Assembly (NCBI GenBank): GCA_014529385.2
Contig: CM043947.1
Location: forward strand, 125,495,891 to 125,555,890
DNA: 60,000 bases
Reading direction: 5' to 3'
Origin: Adiantum capillus-veneris
Taxonomy: Eukaryota > Streptophyta > Polypodiopsida > Polypodiales > Pteridaceae
The translations under genes were made by a program, and so were the position numbers. Each line of letters opens with the position of its first letter. Within the stretch, counting starts at the first letter, position 1. Positions 35,356-44,930 of this stretch are shown piece by piece. Under the pieces are notes generated by a model that did no database searches, was not told where the DNA came from, and saw nothing but the letters and a program-made list of their open reading frames with translations.

Positions 35356-35476
35356 TTAGCGACGATCACACAGCGACGCTCAAAAAAAAATATCCCGGCG
35401 TCGCTACGAGCGTCGCTATGAGCGTCGCAAATTTCTTTGTAAATTTGCGACGCTCATAGTGACGCTCATAGCGACA
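35356..35476. repeat. 5' subterminal repeats (transposase-binding type) with perfect hairpin
   Basis: At least six copies of gcgacgctc/gagcgtcgc in both orientations. Two facing copies form a perfect 17-bp hairpin (ATGAGCGTCGCAAATTT at 35,418-35,434, loop ctttgt, mate 35,441-35,457). In En/Spm, similar subterminal motifs bind TnpA. The role here is inferred by analogy. Confidence 0.9.
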
Positions 35477-35508
35477 CCAACTGGGCTAAAAAAATAACAG
35501 AGTGCGCC

Positions 35509-35545
35509 CAAAAACTCAGATCTCAGATCTGAGTTTTTCGGCGCC
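35509..35545. repeat. Palindrome around agatctcagatct
   Basis: aaaactcagatct and agatctgagtttt face each other, extended by gcgccc/ggcgc on the outside. A stable hairpin between the subterminal repeats and the microsatellites. Confidence 0.75.
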
Positions 35546-35571
35546 CTCAAGCAAGGAGCAGGTAACGCTCT

Positions 35572-35572
<1 letters not shown>

Positions 35573-35613
<41 letters not shown>

Positions 35614-35618
35614 CTTCT

Positions 35619-35660
<42 letters not shown>

Positions 35661-35778
35661 AGAGGAAGGAGAGCCAGGTATGCTCCTTCCCTCTCCTCAC
35701 TCTCATGTTCCCTTCCCCTCTTTCTCTCTCCCTCTCTCTCTCTCTCACACACACACATACACACACACACATAGTGTT

Positions 35779-35822
<44 letters not shown>
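35573..35822. repeat. Compound (CT)n, (CA)n, (GA)n microsatellites
   Basis: ct run 35,576-35,610, ca run 35,621-35,656, shorter ct/ca at 35,720-35,771 and ga run 35,783-35,822. Long frames read through here are artefacts of the dinucleotides. Confidence 0.95.
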
Positions 35823-35826
<4 letters not shown>

Positions 35827-35837
35827 AACATAAAACA

Positions 35838-36056
35838 AAACGCACACACACATACATAAACAAAGAATGCACACACACATTGAGAGAGGAAAAGAGAGAG
35901 AGAGCATGCATAAACAAAAAACGCACGCATTGAGAGAGGAAAAGAGAGAGAGAACATGCATAAACAAAAAACGCACACATTGAGAGAGGAAAAGAGAGAG
36001 AAAACATGCATACGATCCAAAAAAATGCACACACATTGAGAGAGAAAGAGAGAGAA
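35838..36056. repeat. ~52-bp tandem repeat, about four copies
   Basis: Unit: gcacacattgagagaggaaa, then gagagagcatgcataaacaaaa, repeated with small changes in spacing. Confidence 0.85.
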
Positions 36057-36060
36057 ACTA

Positions 36061-37060
36061 ATTTAACGTCGTAGGAAACTAATTAAAATTAAAAGACCTA
36101 AAGATCTAGCCGACGAGGAGTTGAACTCAAGACCTATTATTCAAGAGGGAAATGGCATAACCAATGTATCATACTTGGCATGGGTGATAGAAAGGTTATA
36201 CCATTTATCTCTTTTTATTGGCACACACATCCACACACGTGCACACACACAAGAAGAAGAGAGTTATAACGTCGTAGGAAACTATCCTAAAAGACGTTAA
36301 AGATTAGGTTAGATGTAGACTTACGTTAAATTAGATTTAGGTTTATTTAAGTTAAATTATATTAGATTTATGTTTATTTTTAATTAGATTTACGTTTATT
36401 TACGCTAGATTTAGATTTACGTTATATTAGATTAGATTTAGGTCTCCATAGACTGCGATGCCTGCATGAAGCGGGTGAAGAAAGCCCTCAATGGAATATA
36501 GGGTATTGCTGCCTTCACTCATGGTGGGCTCCGTCGATCCAAAAGTACTGGTGAAATGTCTTCAGAAGATAGGGAAGAAGGTGGATCTTCAGGGCGGCAA
36601 GAGTCACTACATCTCCGACACAATGACCATCTAGACAACCTCTAGTCATTCAACAGCAACTTCAAAGTTAGTAACAAGAGCAAGAACGGTCTAAAGGGCC
36701 AATTGCTGTCGTCAGATGTGGATGGAGATGAGGCAGCGTCACCGCCGGAAGTTAACTCTCACATCTTTAGTGATGAGAATGCCAACTCTTGCCGAGTTAT
36801 GTGAAAAATTATGTGTTAAATCAGTTTTAAGGTTCTTATAATCCCTGTTAGTTTAGTTCTTTGTTTTTAATATAACATAATTTACGTTAGATTTAGATTT
36901 ATGTTATATTAGATTAGACTTAGGTTTATTTAGGTTTACCCACACACACACACACACACACAAGAAGAAGAGAGTTTTAACGTCGTAGGAAACTATCCCA
37001 AAAGACGTTAAAGATTAGGTTAGATGGAGACTTACGTTAAATTAGATTTAGGTTTATTTT
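36061..37060. repeat. Direct repeats flanking the captured gene fragment
   Basis: A ~108-base block (aagaagagagtt.taacgtcgtag .. attagatttaggtttattt) occurs at 36,241-36,349 and again at 36,951-37,060, almost identical. A diverged piece (taacgtcgtaggaaactaat) lies at 36,063-36,090. The HIPP-like fragment lies between the two good copies, in AT-rich ttagattta(g/c)gtttattt repeats. Confidence 0.85.
36452..36804 (+). pseudogene. Captured HIPP-like (heavy-metal-associated isoprenylated protein) gene fragment
   Basis: After an acceptor-like ccatag (AG at 36,450-36,451) the frame reads CDACMKRVKKALNGI, the CxxC metal-binding start of an HMA domain. A second frame reads VGSVDPKVLVKCLQKIGKKV, the end of the same domain. 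The first frame then resumes to SDENANSCRVM-stop, a C-terminal CaaX isoprenylation box in the context typical of HIPPs. HIPPs bind metals at membranes. Two stops (TAG) and two compensating frameshifts make this a non-functional 118-codon piece lacking the N-terminus. It lies wholly inside the CACTA element, upstream of tnp2, on the same strand: a transduplicated host fragment. Confidence 0.82.
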
Positions 37061-37395
37061 TAGTTAGATTTACGTTTATTTAGATTTACGCTTATTTACG
37101 TTAGATCGAGTCCACGCAAGAATTACTTACGGTTTAGGGTTTAGAGTTAGACGAACAGTGAAAAGATCTACTGTGAAAAGATGTTAAGATGCTGTGAAGT
37201 GCTACAGCTAGAGAAGAGGCAAAGGGGTTTTGTCCACTACATGCAGTATCATGTAGGCGTGGGTCTGTAGATTTCTTGTACCCACAAATATAGGTATTGA
37301 CCAATAAAGACGAGATTATAACCCGGTGGTTCTGATCTCCGTGCACCTCTAGACCGAGGTGTGCGGGGATTGGACATGACTAGAGAATGTGAGGT

Positions 37396-37396
<1 letters not shown>

Positions 37397-37451
<55 letters not shown>
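37397..37451. repeat. (GA)n tract upstream of tnp2-like gene
   Basis: About 27 ga units ending some 65 bases before the tnp2 start codon. Confidence 0.95.
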
Positions 37452-37455
<4 letters not shown>

Positions 37456-37517
37456 GACGAAGAATGCCAATAGAATATTAAATTTGTCGTCCAGGTTATA
37501 AGATTTTTATCCTCATT

Positions 37518-38962
37518 ATGAGTAGTGACGAGGATGTGGGACCGTCCAACCGAAACACCTATCTCTCAACGAGGGTCTTATGTCCTTGTAATCAATGCAA
37601 GCATGCTGTGCGACGGACAAGACGTGTTTCTTTGCAGCAGGTTCGCGAATTTGGCGAGTTCGATCCATCTATTATAGATCGAGTTGTTGCCAATTATAAC
37701 TCGTCGGACTCTGACGCTGGCCAACAAGCAGCAATCTTGCAACCCAATAGACGTGTTCGCAGGCGCTTTGGTCAAGCAGCATATGTGAGGCCACAAGATG
37801 TAGCCTCTGACAGCTCGGGGGATGATCATGCAGAGCACATTCCCAACGAGGCAATGTTTGAGCCCGAGATTGATGAAATGATCGAGACGATCATGGATTC
37901 AGAAAGGCTTATCTATGATGATATGAAAAGTGAAGCCGATACGCCATTGTATAATGGAGCACGTATGTCTAGATTGAAAGCACTCCTGGTTCTTCTCAAC
38001 ATGCAGGCAAAGTTTGGATGGAGTGACACTAGCGTCACAGCGCTTTTCAGGTGATCTATTACAATTAGTTTACTTTAATAAAACTCTAAATGTATAATGA
38101 TCTGATAGATTTTTACACGACTGTATCGTATTTTTATGTTGTGTAGATTGCTTAAAGAGCACATACTACCAGCTGACAATGTGATGCCGGATTTCCGAGA
38201 TGAAGCAAGAAAGATTTTGCGAAACTTGGGGATGGATTACAATTCTATCCACGCTTGTACTAATGACTGCATTCTTTTCAGAGGGGAATACATAGACATG
38301 GAGAAGTGTCCGAAATGTGATTCCGAAAGATATCGAGTAGACTCCACGGGACAAAAATTCCACAAAAGATTTTGCGACATTTCCCTCTACTTCCTCGCAT
38401 CAAGCATTTCTTCGAATGTAAGTCCATGGCCGCCCTAGCATCATGGCATGAGGAGAATAAATCTTCGGATGGTGTGCTACGAATTCCTGCAGATTGCGCA
38501 GCCTGGAAACATATAGATGGAACATGGTCGGATTTTGCCAGGGAAGCTCGAAATTTGCGCTTAGGCCTGGCTATGGATGGCGTAAATCCATTTGGTCAAA
38601 GATCAACATCTTACAGTGTATGGCCCGTTGTCATCGTCAACTACAACATTCCCCCGTGGTTGACTATGAAGAAGGGGCACCTATGGCTAAGCTTGATTGT
38701 GCCAGGGCGATATAAAGTGGGGAATATGGATGTGTATCTTCGTCCACTATTGGAAGAGCTACAACAATTGTGGATTGGCATAGAGGTGGTGGATATGAGC
38801 CGACACACAGGACGACGGAATGCTTTAATGGAGGAGATTAGAGAAGATGCTCAATCAGAAGCCGCTGCGGTGGTGCCAGACGAGCATCAAGATGCTACTA
38901 CTCTATATGGGGTGCATGCAGAGGAGCTACAAAATGAAACAGAGGATATGTGTTTAAATTGA
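37518..38962 (+). pseudogene. tnp2-type CACTA transposase, internally deleted and frameshifted
   Basis: Exon 1 (37,518-38,050) starts MSSDEDVG and has RVLCPCNQCKHAV, resembling the cysteine motif of transposase-associated N-termini. A 96-bp intron (38,051-38,146, gt..ag) splits an Arg codon. Exon 2 carries LLKEHILP, HACTNDCILFR, EKCPKCDSERY, then tnp2 core motifs LAMDGVNPFG, SVWPVVIVNYNIPPWL, KGHLWLSLIVPG and MDVYLRPLLEEL. A run of five A's at 38,353-38,357 is one base short, shifting the frame before FPLLPRIKHFF. After DMSRHTGRRN the protein jumps to an acidic tail ending at 38,962. The WTMHDYPG region and DUF4218 present in the relic at 55.7 kb are missing. It cannot be an active transposase. 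Confidence 0.88.
38051..38146 (+). other. Intron of the tnp2-like gene
   Basis: ttttcag|gtgatct ... gttgtgtag|attgct. Joining leaves ..ALF-R-LLKEH in frame. Confidence 0.8.
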
Positions 38963-39274
38963 GAGCTCTATATAGATATAGGAAGTTATGCTGAGTTATG
39001 CGAGGATGAGAGAGAGATCTCTTAAAGCCACAAATATTGTATTTGAACAACTTTGCTCCGGGTTGTAAAAGCTCTGGCTCTCTAAGTACCTTCCATGGCG
39101 CTCACATCTTTTGATTGAAAATTCTGAGTTTTCGACTTGCCTCTTCTATCACTCAATTCATTGCGTCATTGTATTTATATGCGTCATTACGTCATTGTAT
39201 TTAATGGTCTTTGCGTCATTGTCTACTCTATTCATTCAATATTAAGTTTAAATATTCGTGTGTTTAATGCAGGT
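38963..39274 (+). other. Spacer and upstream region of tnpA-like gene
   Basis: Contains four copies of tgcgtcatt(gtattta) at about 39,163-39,222 and ends in an acceptor-like gtttaatgcag just before the ATG, so a 5' leader intron or splicing from the upstream transcript is possible, as in En/Spm. Confidence 0.6.
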
Positions 39275-40584
39275 ATGGATGATGAGGAGTTTTTTTCTTC
39301 TTTGTCACCGCAGCAGAGACAGTGGTACGTGGAGCGTCATCGCTCTGGCGCATCATCGCGCGTTCCTACTCCATCCGCATCTCCCTCTATTTCGGAGCAT
39401 TCGGCACGCTTCGAAGCTTCGGCGTCGACGAGACGAACTTCACACTCGTCTAGACACCGGCGCTCTAGTGGTGGCGGTGGCGGTTGTTGTGGGGATTCCG
39501 CCACCGATGCCTCCACACCGCCTCGTGTTCGACGAGGCTCTTTACCCTCCCCTTCTTTGCCCGCCCCCACACCAGCCACAGCATCGCCATCTACGCTAGG
39601 TTTTGCACGGCTGACTGTTCCTAGCAGCTACACACCTCTACCTACTCCGCCAGGGGCCACCCCACTCGACACTCCTCGCTTCGGGGCCCAGACGCCGGTG
39701 GAGACACCTGATGTCCGTACCCCCATCGACACGCCGCTAGAGATCCCTGTTGGGACACCTAGGTTCACGCGTCACCGGCTAGAGGGCTTGCCTTACTCCG
39801 TCGACTTCAGTGGCGGCATCATCATGGATGATGACGGCAAGAAGGTGATCTCGCGCATGCGTGGTCTTTGCTCTCAGCTGTTTAGACACTACATACTAAA
39901 CAAATGGAGTGAAGTACCAAGTGATTTAAAAAACAGAGTCATCAGCATACTTCATGATGAGTTTCCTGTTCCAACACGGGATCAGGGCTTCAATGAAGAC
40001 CTGATGAAGATTCGAATGCGCGAATACTGCAAACACAAGCGTTCCGAAGTGCAAAAAGCAATCAAGCATGGGTGGAACAGGCCAGATTGGCTGGCCAAAG
40101 AAGATTGGAAGAATGCGAAGAAAGCAGCGCGCGAGAATCCCGACAAGTGGAAGCAACAAAAGGATGCAGCCAGAGCGCCAGTAGAGGCAGGGAGCTCGCA
40201 CCACTTGGGGAGCGGTGGATGGGCATCATTTGAGGCCGATTTTGTAAGTGTTTTCGCATTGCTCTTTATGTTCGATAGTTTAGGGTTTATGAGTTTTTTA
40301 ATTCTAACATAATGAATTCTTTGTATGTTTTGACAGTGGTCGATGACAGGACGTGATCCCACACCGTACGAGAGCGAGTACGCAGGCAGGAAGGGCTTAA
40401 ACGCCCTGATGGACATTCTCAGTTCTCACGGCGGCATGGTTAGTATTAGGGTTTACTCTTTTCTATTTTTTGTATTGTTTTATAAATGTCATTATATGTT
40501 TATACTTACTGAAAGCTTTCTTATTGTCTTTTTTTGCAGAATCCGACAGACACGCCGCTTGGACGCGATGAGACGTCTGACTAG
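39275..40584 (+). CDS. tnpA-like CACTA protein (Transposase_24 type), three exons
   Basis: Exons 39,275-40,243, 40,337-40,438 and 40,540-40,584 join to about 371 codons with no stop. Introns of 93 and 101 bp have gtaagt..acag and gttagt..gcag ends. Start MDDEEFFSSLSPQQRQWY was chosen because it follows an acceptor-like aatgcag. Residues ~20-170 are a low-complexity Ser/Pro/Thr linker. From ~190 the conserved part follows: HYILNKWSEVPSDLKNRV, KIRMREYCKHKRSEVQK, RPDWLAKEDWKNAKKAA, then WSMTGRDPTPYESEYAG. The W..VP...K..V, K..RE.....R and GR.P motifs match the plant Ptta/En/Spm family, which in En/Spm binds subterminal repeats. Unlike its neighbour it looks intact. Confidence 0.82.
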
Positions 40585-40965
40585 ACGACGTTAGTTTAGC
40601 CGTAGCTAGATAGCATTAGTTTAGGGTTTCTCATGGCTTATGTATCATGAGACGGATTTTATACGTCTTTTTGAACCATGTATATTATTACATTTGTCAT
40701 CGCAGTTCATTTTGCCAATCAATTGTTTATGCCTATGATGTTGTACAATTGTCATTATTACATTTGCCAATCAATTCATTTTGCCTATGATGTGTACAAT
40801 TGTCAATTTTACGCTTGTCAATTTTGCAAACAATGCGTCTAGTGGGTGACTATTTTGGGTCTATTATCTACCCTTTCACTTTTTTTAAAAAGTGAATCAA
40901 GTACAATATGGTTGATGGGTGGCAGGGCATTCAATGCCCTGTCACCAATTTTTTTTTTCTCTCGG
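40585..40965 (+). other. 3' flank of tnpA-like gene inside the CACTA element
   Basis: AT-rich, non-coding, with repeated catttgccaatcaatt and gtacaattgtca motifs at 40,690-40,815. Probably the 3' untranslated region. Confidence 0.5.
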
Positions 40966-41176
40966 GCGTCGCTATAACCGTCGCTATTTATGGCTCTGTA
41001 GCGTCGCTATGAGCGTCGCTATAGACTTCTGTGTAAACGTCGCTATAATCGTCGCTATGACCGTCGCTATGAGCGTCTCTATATAGCGACGCATATAGCG
41101 ACGCTCTCGTAGCGACGCTATTAGCGACGCCGGGGGTTATAAAAACCCAGTGTATTTTCGTCGCTAACAGCGTCAC
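40966..41176. repeat. 3' subterminal repeats of CACTA element
   Basis: About a dozen gcgtcgctat/atagcgacgc motifs in both orientations. Facing copies near 41,070-41,115 can pair. Matches the 5' array. Confidence 0.92.
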
Positions 41177-41188
41177 AAGAGCACACAA

Positions 41189-41200
41189 CCTCTTGTAGTG
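41189..41200 (+). repeat. 3' terminal inverted repeat of CACTA element
   Basis: CCTCTTGTAGTG, perfect inverse of the 5' end, followed by the TAA target duplication. Confidence 0.97.
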
Positions 41201-41380
41201 TAATTAGAGGCCAGCCAATAGGAAGAGGGTGGTGGACACACTCTGTACCCTCAAAAAAGTAGGGGGACAAGGTAGCCTTACACCTCTTTATGGCCTCTTA
41301 CCTAGAGAGAAGGTAAGGGAGGTGGCTAGGGGAAAGGGGCGGAGGGGGGGGGAGGGGACCACTTTGACCTTTTTTCCCCC

Positions 41381-41578
41381 ACTTTTTGGTCCGGATTTAA
41401 AAATACACTTTTTGGTCCGGATTTAAAAATACACTAAAAAATTCAAATTTTCAAAAAAATTCAAATTTTCAAAAAAATTCAAATTTTCAAAAAAATTCAA
41501 ATTTTCAAAAAAATTCAAATTTTCAAAAAAATTCAAATTTTCAAAAAAATTCAAATTTTCAAAAAAATTCAAATTTCA
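41381..41578. repeat. 27-bp duplication and 18-bp satellite
   Basis: ctttttggtccggatttaaaaatacac occurs twice in tandem. It is followed by about eight near-perfect copies of the 18-mer aaaaaaattcaaattttc, which is itself partly palindromic. Confidence 0.95.
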
Positions 41579-43890
41579 AGTTTTCCCTCTTTAAAAGGTC
41601 CCCAAATTTATTTCATGGTCAAAAAAGTATTTTTGACCTCCAAAAGTAAAAAACGGGCACTAAAAAATACAAAAATTTGATTTTTTTCAAAAAAGTTCAA
41701 AACATCATTTTCCACCCTCCAAAGTCTTTCCAAACCTATTCTATAGCTAAAAAGTGATTTTCTCTCTCTACAAACTCTTTTCTAAGCTCTCCATTGATGC
41801 AACAACCACAAGCACCCCCTATAGTGTAACACTATCTCTCTGCTAGCTTTCTCCCACCTCCATTGTAGCACCAAGCAAGCTCCTCCCCTAGCTCTTCCCC
41901 TTGGCCACCACATAGTTTCACACCAAGCTAGCTCCTCTTCCTTCTCTCACCTCCATTACACCATGAAACAAGATTCTATTCCTTCTAATTTTATTCACTG
42001 ACACTACATGGAAACCTCTACTCCCGAAGATGGAAAAAATATGAGCTCACATGACTTGAATACCACAACAATAGGAGGTGTGAATAGTGTGTGGGCTTTG
42101 CAAGGGTTCATCTCCAACATAAAGATAAAATGGTAAGAAAACTAACCTTGTAGCTTACATTCAGAGTTTAACATCATCTCCATCTTTAAGTTTATCATGC
42201 TGGAGAGAATAAATCTCTTTATGGATTTCAATGTTTAGGCTTCATACCTCATAACATTGGGTGGTGCTATTTTGTTGATGGATTTGGCGCGCCATCTATA
42301 GTTGTGTAGCATGTGATTGAGTCTCACAATGCAAGTAAGTTGTGTTATCTATGGAGAGTCATCAAAGATTTTTCTTATAATTTATTCTTTGTATAGTTGT
42401 CATTAGATTATCATTTTCTACTTTATAACTTTGTGCTCACATAATCTGTTGTTTACTTACAGAGTCAACTTCTTTTTAGAGGACATGAGCAAGCAACCAT
42501 GTGCAGAGATGGAAATCACTCTATTTTTGTTCCATGAGGAACCTTTCACTACGATGTTAAAAGATTTTGATAAGAATAGTAGAATTTTTGTAGAATCTTG
42601 AACCAATAGGTACTCTCTAGGAGCTCTTAGAAAAGCCATCCATATATTACTACTATCTTCCCTAGTGTCATAGACACACAAATACTCAAGTGTATATGAA
42701 TCTCTAGATGAGGAAGACAAATACTTGTAAGAGAAGCCTAATAACAACAACATTGTCTCCGTTTGTAATTATTTTCATGAGGATGGATTCTTCTATAAAT
42801 GCAATATAAATGTGTTCTTTTGTTAAATGGTGTCGCATTGAGTGAGAGTATTTAATTTAGATTACTGGAGTTTCATGCAGATTTGAGAATTATTGTTGAA
42901 CTTTATGGATATTTTTATTTTCATGTAAGATGTTTCAAGTCTCAAGTCTTAATCAGAAATTCAAGCAATATTTTGATTTCAGTTTAATCATTAATGGTTA
43001 TTCTTATTAAAGTGGATCATAACCTTTGTCAAGATGTCCTCATTTAGGGATGTTGAATATATATCATTAACAACGTTTCACAAGTTGAGAAAGTTAAATT
43101 CTTGCTTTCCAACATGTTAATGTTTCCATACTATGCCTATGCCAAGCTTGACTTAGAGAAATGACAACTTGAGATGAAGGTGTCGATGTATAAGGGTGAC
43201 TTATTATTGGCTCATGTTTCATCATACATATATTGTAAAGCCTTTGAGTTTCCACCTTTTTGAGTAGTGTTAACAAGTTTTTGGTATCAAATCTTCTTAA
43301 ATATCTCTATTCATGAGCTATTGGTAGCTATTTCTTTGGTATTGCTAAAGATGATACCAATAGCTATTACCTTGTGAACTTAACTGTTAAATTGTGGATT
43401 TGATTTTTACTATGTAGCTCATTTGGATAGAGAAAGTGTAACATAAATTATAGATACATGCATTATTAACATAGAAGATATGTACCAATCGAGCCTATGT
43501 AAACTGCTAATCAAGAAACCTTTGGTTGAATACTATAACAATAGGGGTCACTTGTGGTTTCAAATACCAAAGAAATGGCTTAACCAAAACATTCCCAAGA
43601 ACACGAGGTGGACACAAGGAAGTAAAAATTGGCTCCTTGTTTGGTCAATTTCTAGTGTGAATGTTTAGTGCACAGGATTTGTGAGGCCTTTGACCTGGGG
43701 AGTTCACTAAAGTATATGTAACATAGCACACGTGTTCAACATAAGGGATTTTGTATTCTTGTAAAGTTACAGAAACATGTGTAGATAAGGTCTATAAGGG
43801 GTACTTTTAATCCATTTTGGTGAACGCACATGATATAGGAAAATTTTACATAGTGAACGTTCCAGACCTTTGAACACATAGAAAAAGGGA
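41579..43890. other. Unassigned AT-rich DNA
   Basis: No recognisable gene. A plus frame near 42,009-42,133 (IGGVNSVWALQGFI..) ends at a donor-like tggtaag but has no known motif. Minus frame 42,457-42,753 likewise. A (gt)n run follows at 43,893-43,915. Confidence 0.35.
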
Positions 43891-43892
43891 CC

Positions 43893-43915
43893 GGTGTGTG
43901 TGTGTGTGTGTGTGT
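43893..43915. repeat. (GT)n microsatellite
   Basis: About 11 gt units. Confidence 0.95.
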
Positions 43916-44106
43916 GCTCTGATTACATCAAACGCTACACCTCTATTTCATGGCCATGCATTAAAAAAGCCCCTATTTGTCATTATAAGACCCCAAGGGG
44001 GGAGCTCTTGTTCTCTGTACATCTATCTTATATCCTTTTCTCATACTTATACACAATAGTGTTACAAAATTTTTCCATGTAAAGACTCCTAGGGCCCTCA
44101 ACAAGA

Positions 44107-44177
44107 GTGGCCACAAGGGCACGCAAAATGGCCATCCAAAAGTCCCGGATGGCCATTTCGCGCGCCCTTGCGGTCAC
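44107..44177. repeat. 31-bp-stem hairpin, copy 1
   Basis: Arms 44,107-44,137 and 44,147-44,177 pair at 27 of 31 positions around a 9-base loop (aaaagtccc). The mismatches are transitions, so G:U pairing keeps an RNA stem nearly complete. Confidence 0.9.
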
Positions 44178-44576
44178 TTTTTTTTTGTTTTTTTGTTTTT
44201 TAGTGTTGAACTTGTAGACTTTGATGTAAAAAAAACATACCTTGCTTGGATTCTCTAAAAAACAACGTACAAGTTGGCAATCTCTTAAAAACTAATGTAA
44301 AACATACATTTCTTACTTTTTCCTTAATCTGCGGGTTCCAACGAGCATTAAAACCATGGAATCTGAAAATACTCAAAGAACTAATGTTTTTTATTGTGTT
44401 AAGGACTGTATTTCCTACATACAATACTTTCCCAAGATCTTGCTCTAATACCTTCAAAGGCCCCAGGGGGTGAGCTCTTGCTCTGTGTACATCTAACTTA
44501 CAGCCTTATCTCATACTTATCCACAATAATTTTGTAAATTTTTGCCATGTAAAAGCTTCCAGGGCCCTCAACAAGA

Positions 44577-44647
44577 GTGGCCACAAGGGCGCACAAAATG
44601 GCCATCCAAAAGTCTCGGATGGCCATTTCGCGCACCCTTGCGGCCAC
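44577..44647. repeat. 31-bp-stem hairpin, copy 2
   Basis: Arms 44,577-44,607 and 44,617-44,647, loop aaaagtctc. Same structure as copy 1 with independent substitutions. Confidence 0.9.
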
Positions 44648-44930
44648 TTTTTTCTTTTTTAAAGTGTTGAACTTGTAGACTTTGATGCAAAAAAAAAACA
44701 TACCTTGCTTGGATTCTCTAAAAAACAACGTGCAAGTTGGCAATCTCTTAAAAACTAATGTAAAACACACATTTCTTACTTTTTCCTTACTGCGGGCTCC
44801 AACGAGCATTAAAACCATGGAATCTGAAAATACTCAAAGAACCAATGTTTTTTATTTTGTTAAGGACTGTATTTCCTACATACAAAACTTTCCCAAAATT
44901 CCGTCCTAACACCTTCAAAAGTGGCTTCCA

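Larger units (their letters stand above)
35336..41200 (+). mobile_element. CACTA (En/Spm) DNA transposon, 5,865 bp
   Basis: Ends are exact: CACTACAAGAGG at 35,336-35,347 and its perfect inverse CCTCTTGTAGTG at 41,189-41,200, flanked by a 3-bp target duplication TAA (35,333-35,335 and 41,201-41,203). Subterminal arrays of gcgacgctc-like motifs lie inside both ends. The cargo, in order, is microsatellites and tandem repeats, a captured HIPP-like fragment, a tnp2-type gene with a deletion, and a three-exon tnpA-like gene. Intact ends and duplication say it arrived by transposition and has not been eroded. The broken tnp2 means it depends on another copy. Confidence 0.96.
43991..44930. repeat. 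470-bp tandem duplication
   Basis: Unit starting ccccaagggg(g)gagctcttg repeats at about 44,461. The copies (43,991-44,460; 44,461-44,930) are roughly 90% alike along their whole length, and each contains one long hairpin. Minus-strand frames inside both copies share VRNVCFTLVFKRLP but have no known homology. Confidence 0.9.

Noticed and set aside
35416-36036. Minus ORFs of up to 206 codons
   Set aside because: They translate CT/CA/GA microsatellites into Ser-Leu, Val-Cys and Arg-Glu runs. Artefact.
39137-39274. Upstream 46-codon extension of the tnpA-like ORF
   Set aside because: It encodes repeats of gcgtcattgtattta, and the ATG after the acceptor-like aatgcag is the better start.
41430-41578. 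Centromeric satellite
   Set aside because: An 18-bp A/T-rich unit in only about eight copies is a local minisatellite.
44200-44818. Shared minus ORFs (VRNVCFTLVFKRLP) in the 470-bp repeats as a gene
   Set aside because: Similarity follows from the tandem duplication. No homology or start context, and the frames differ at the ends.
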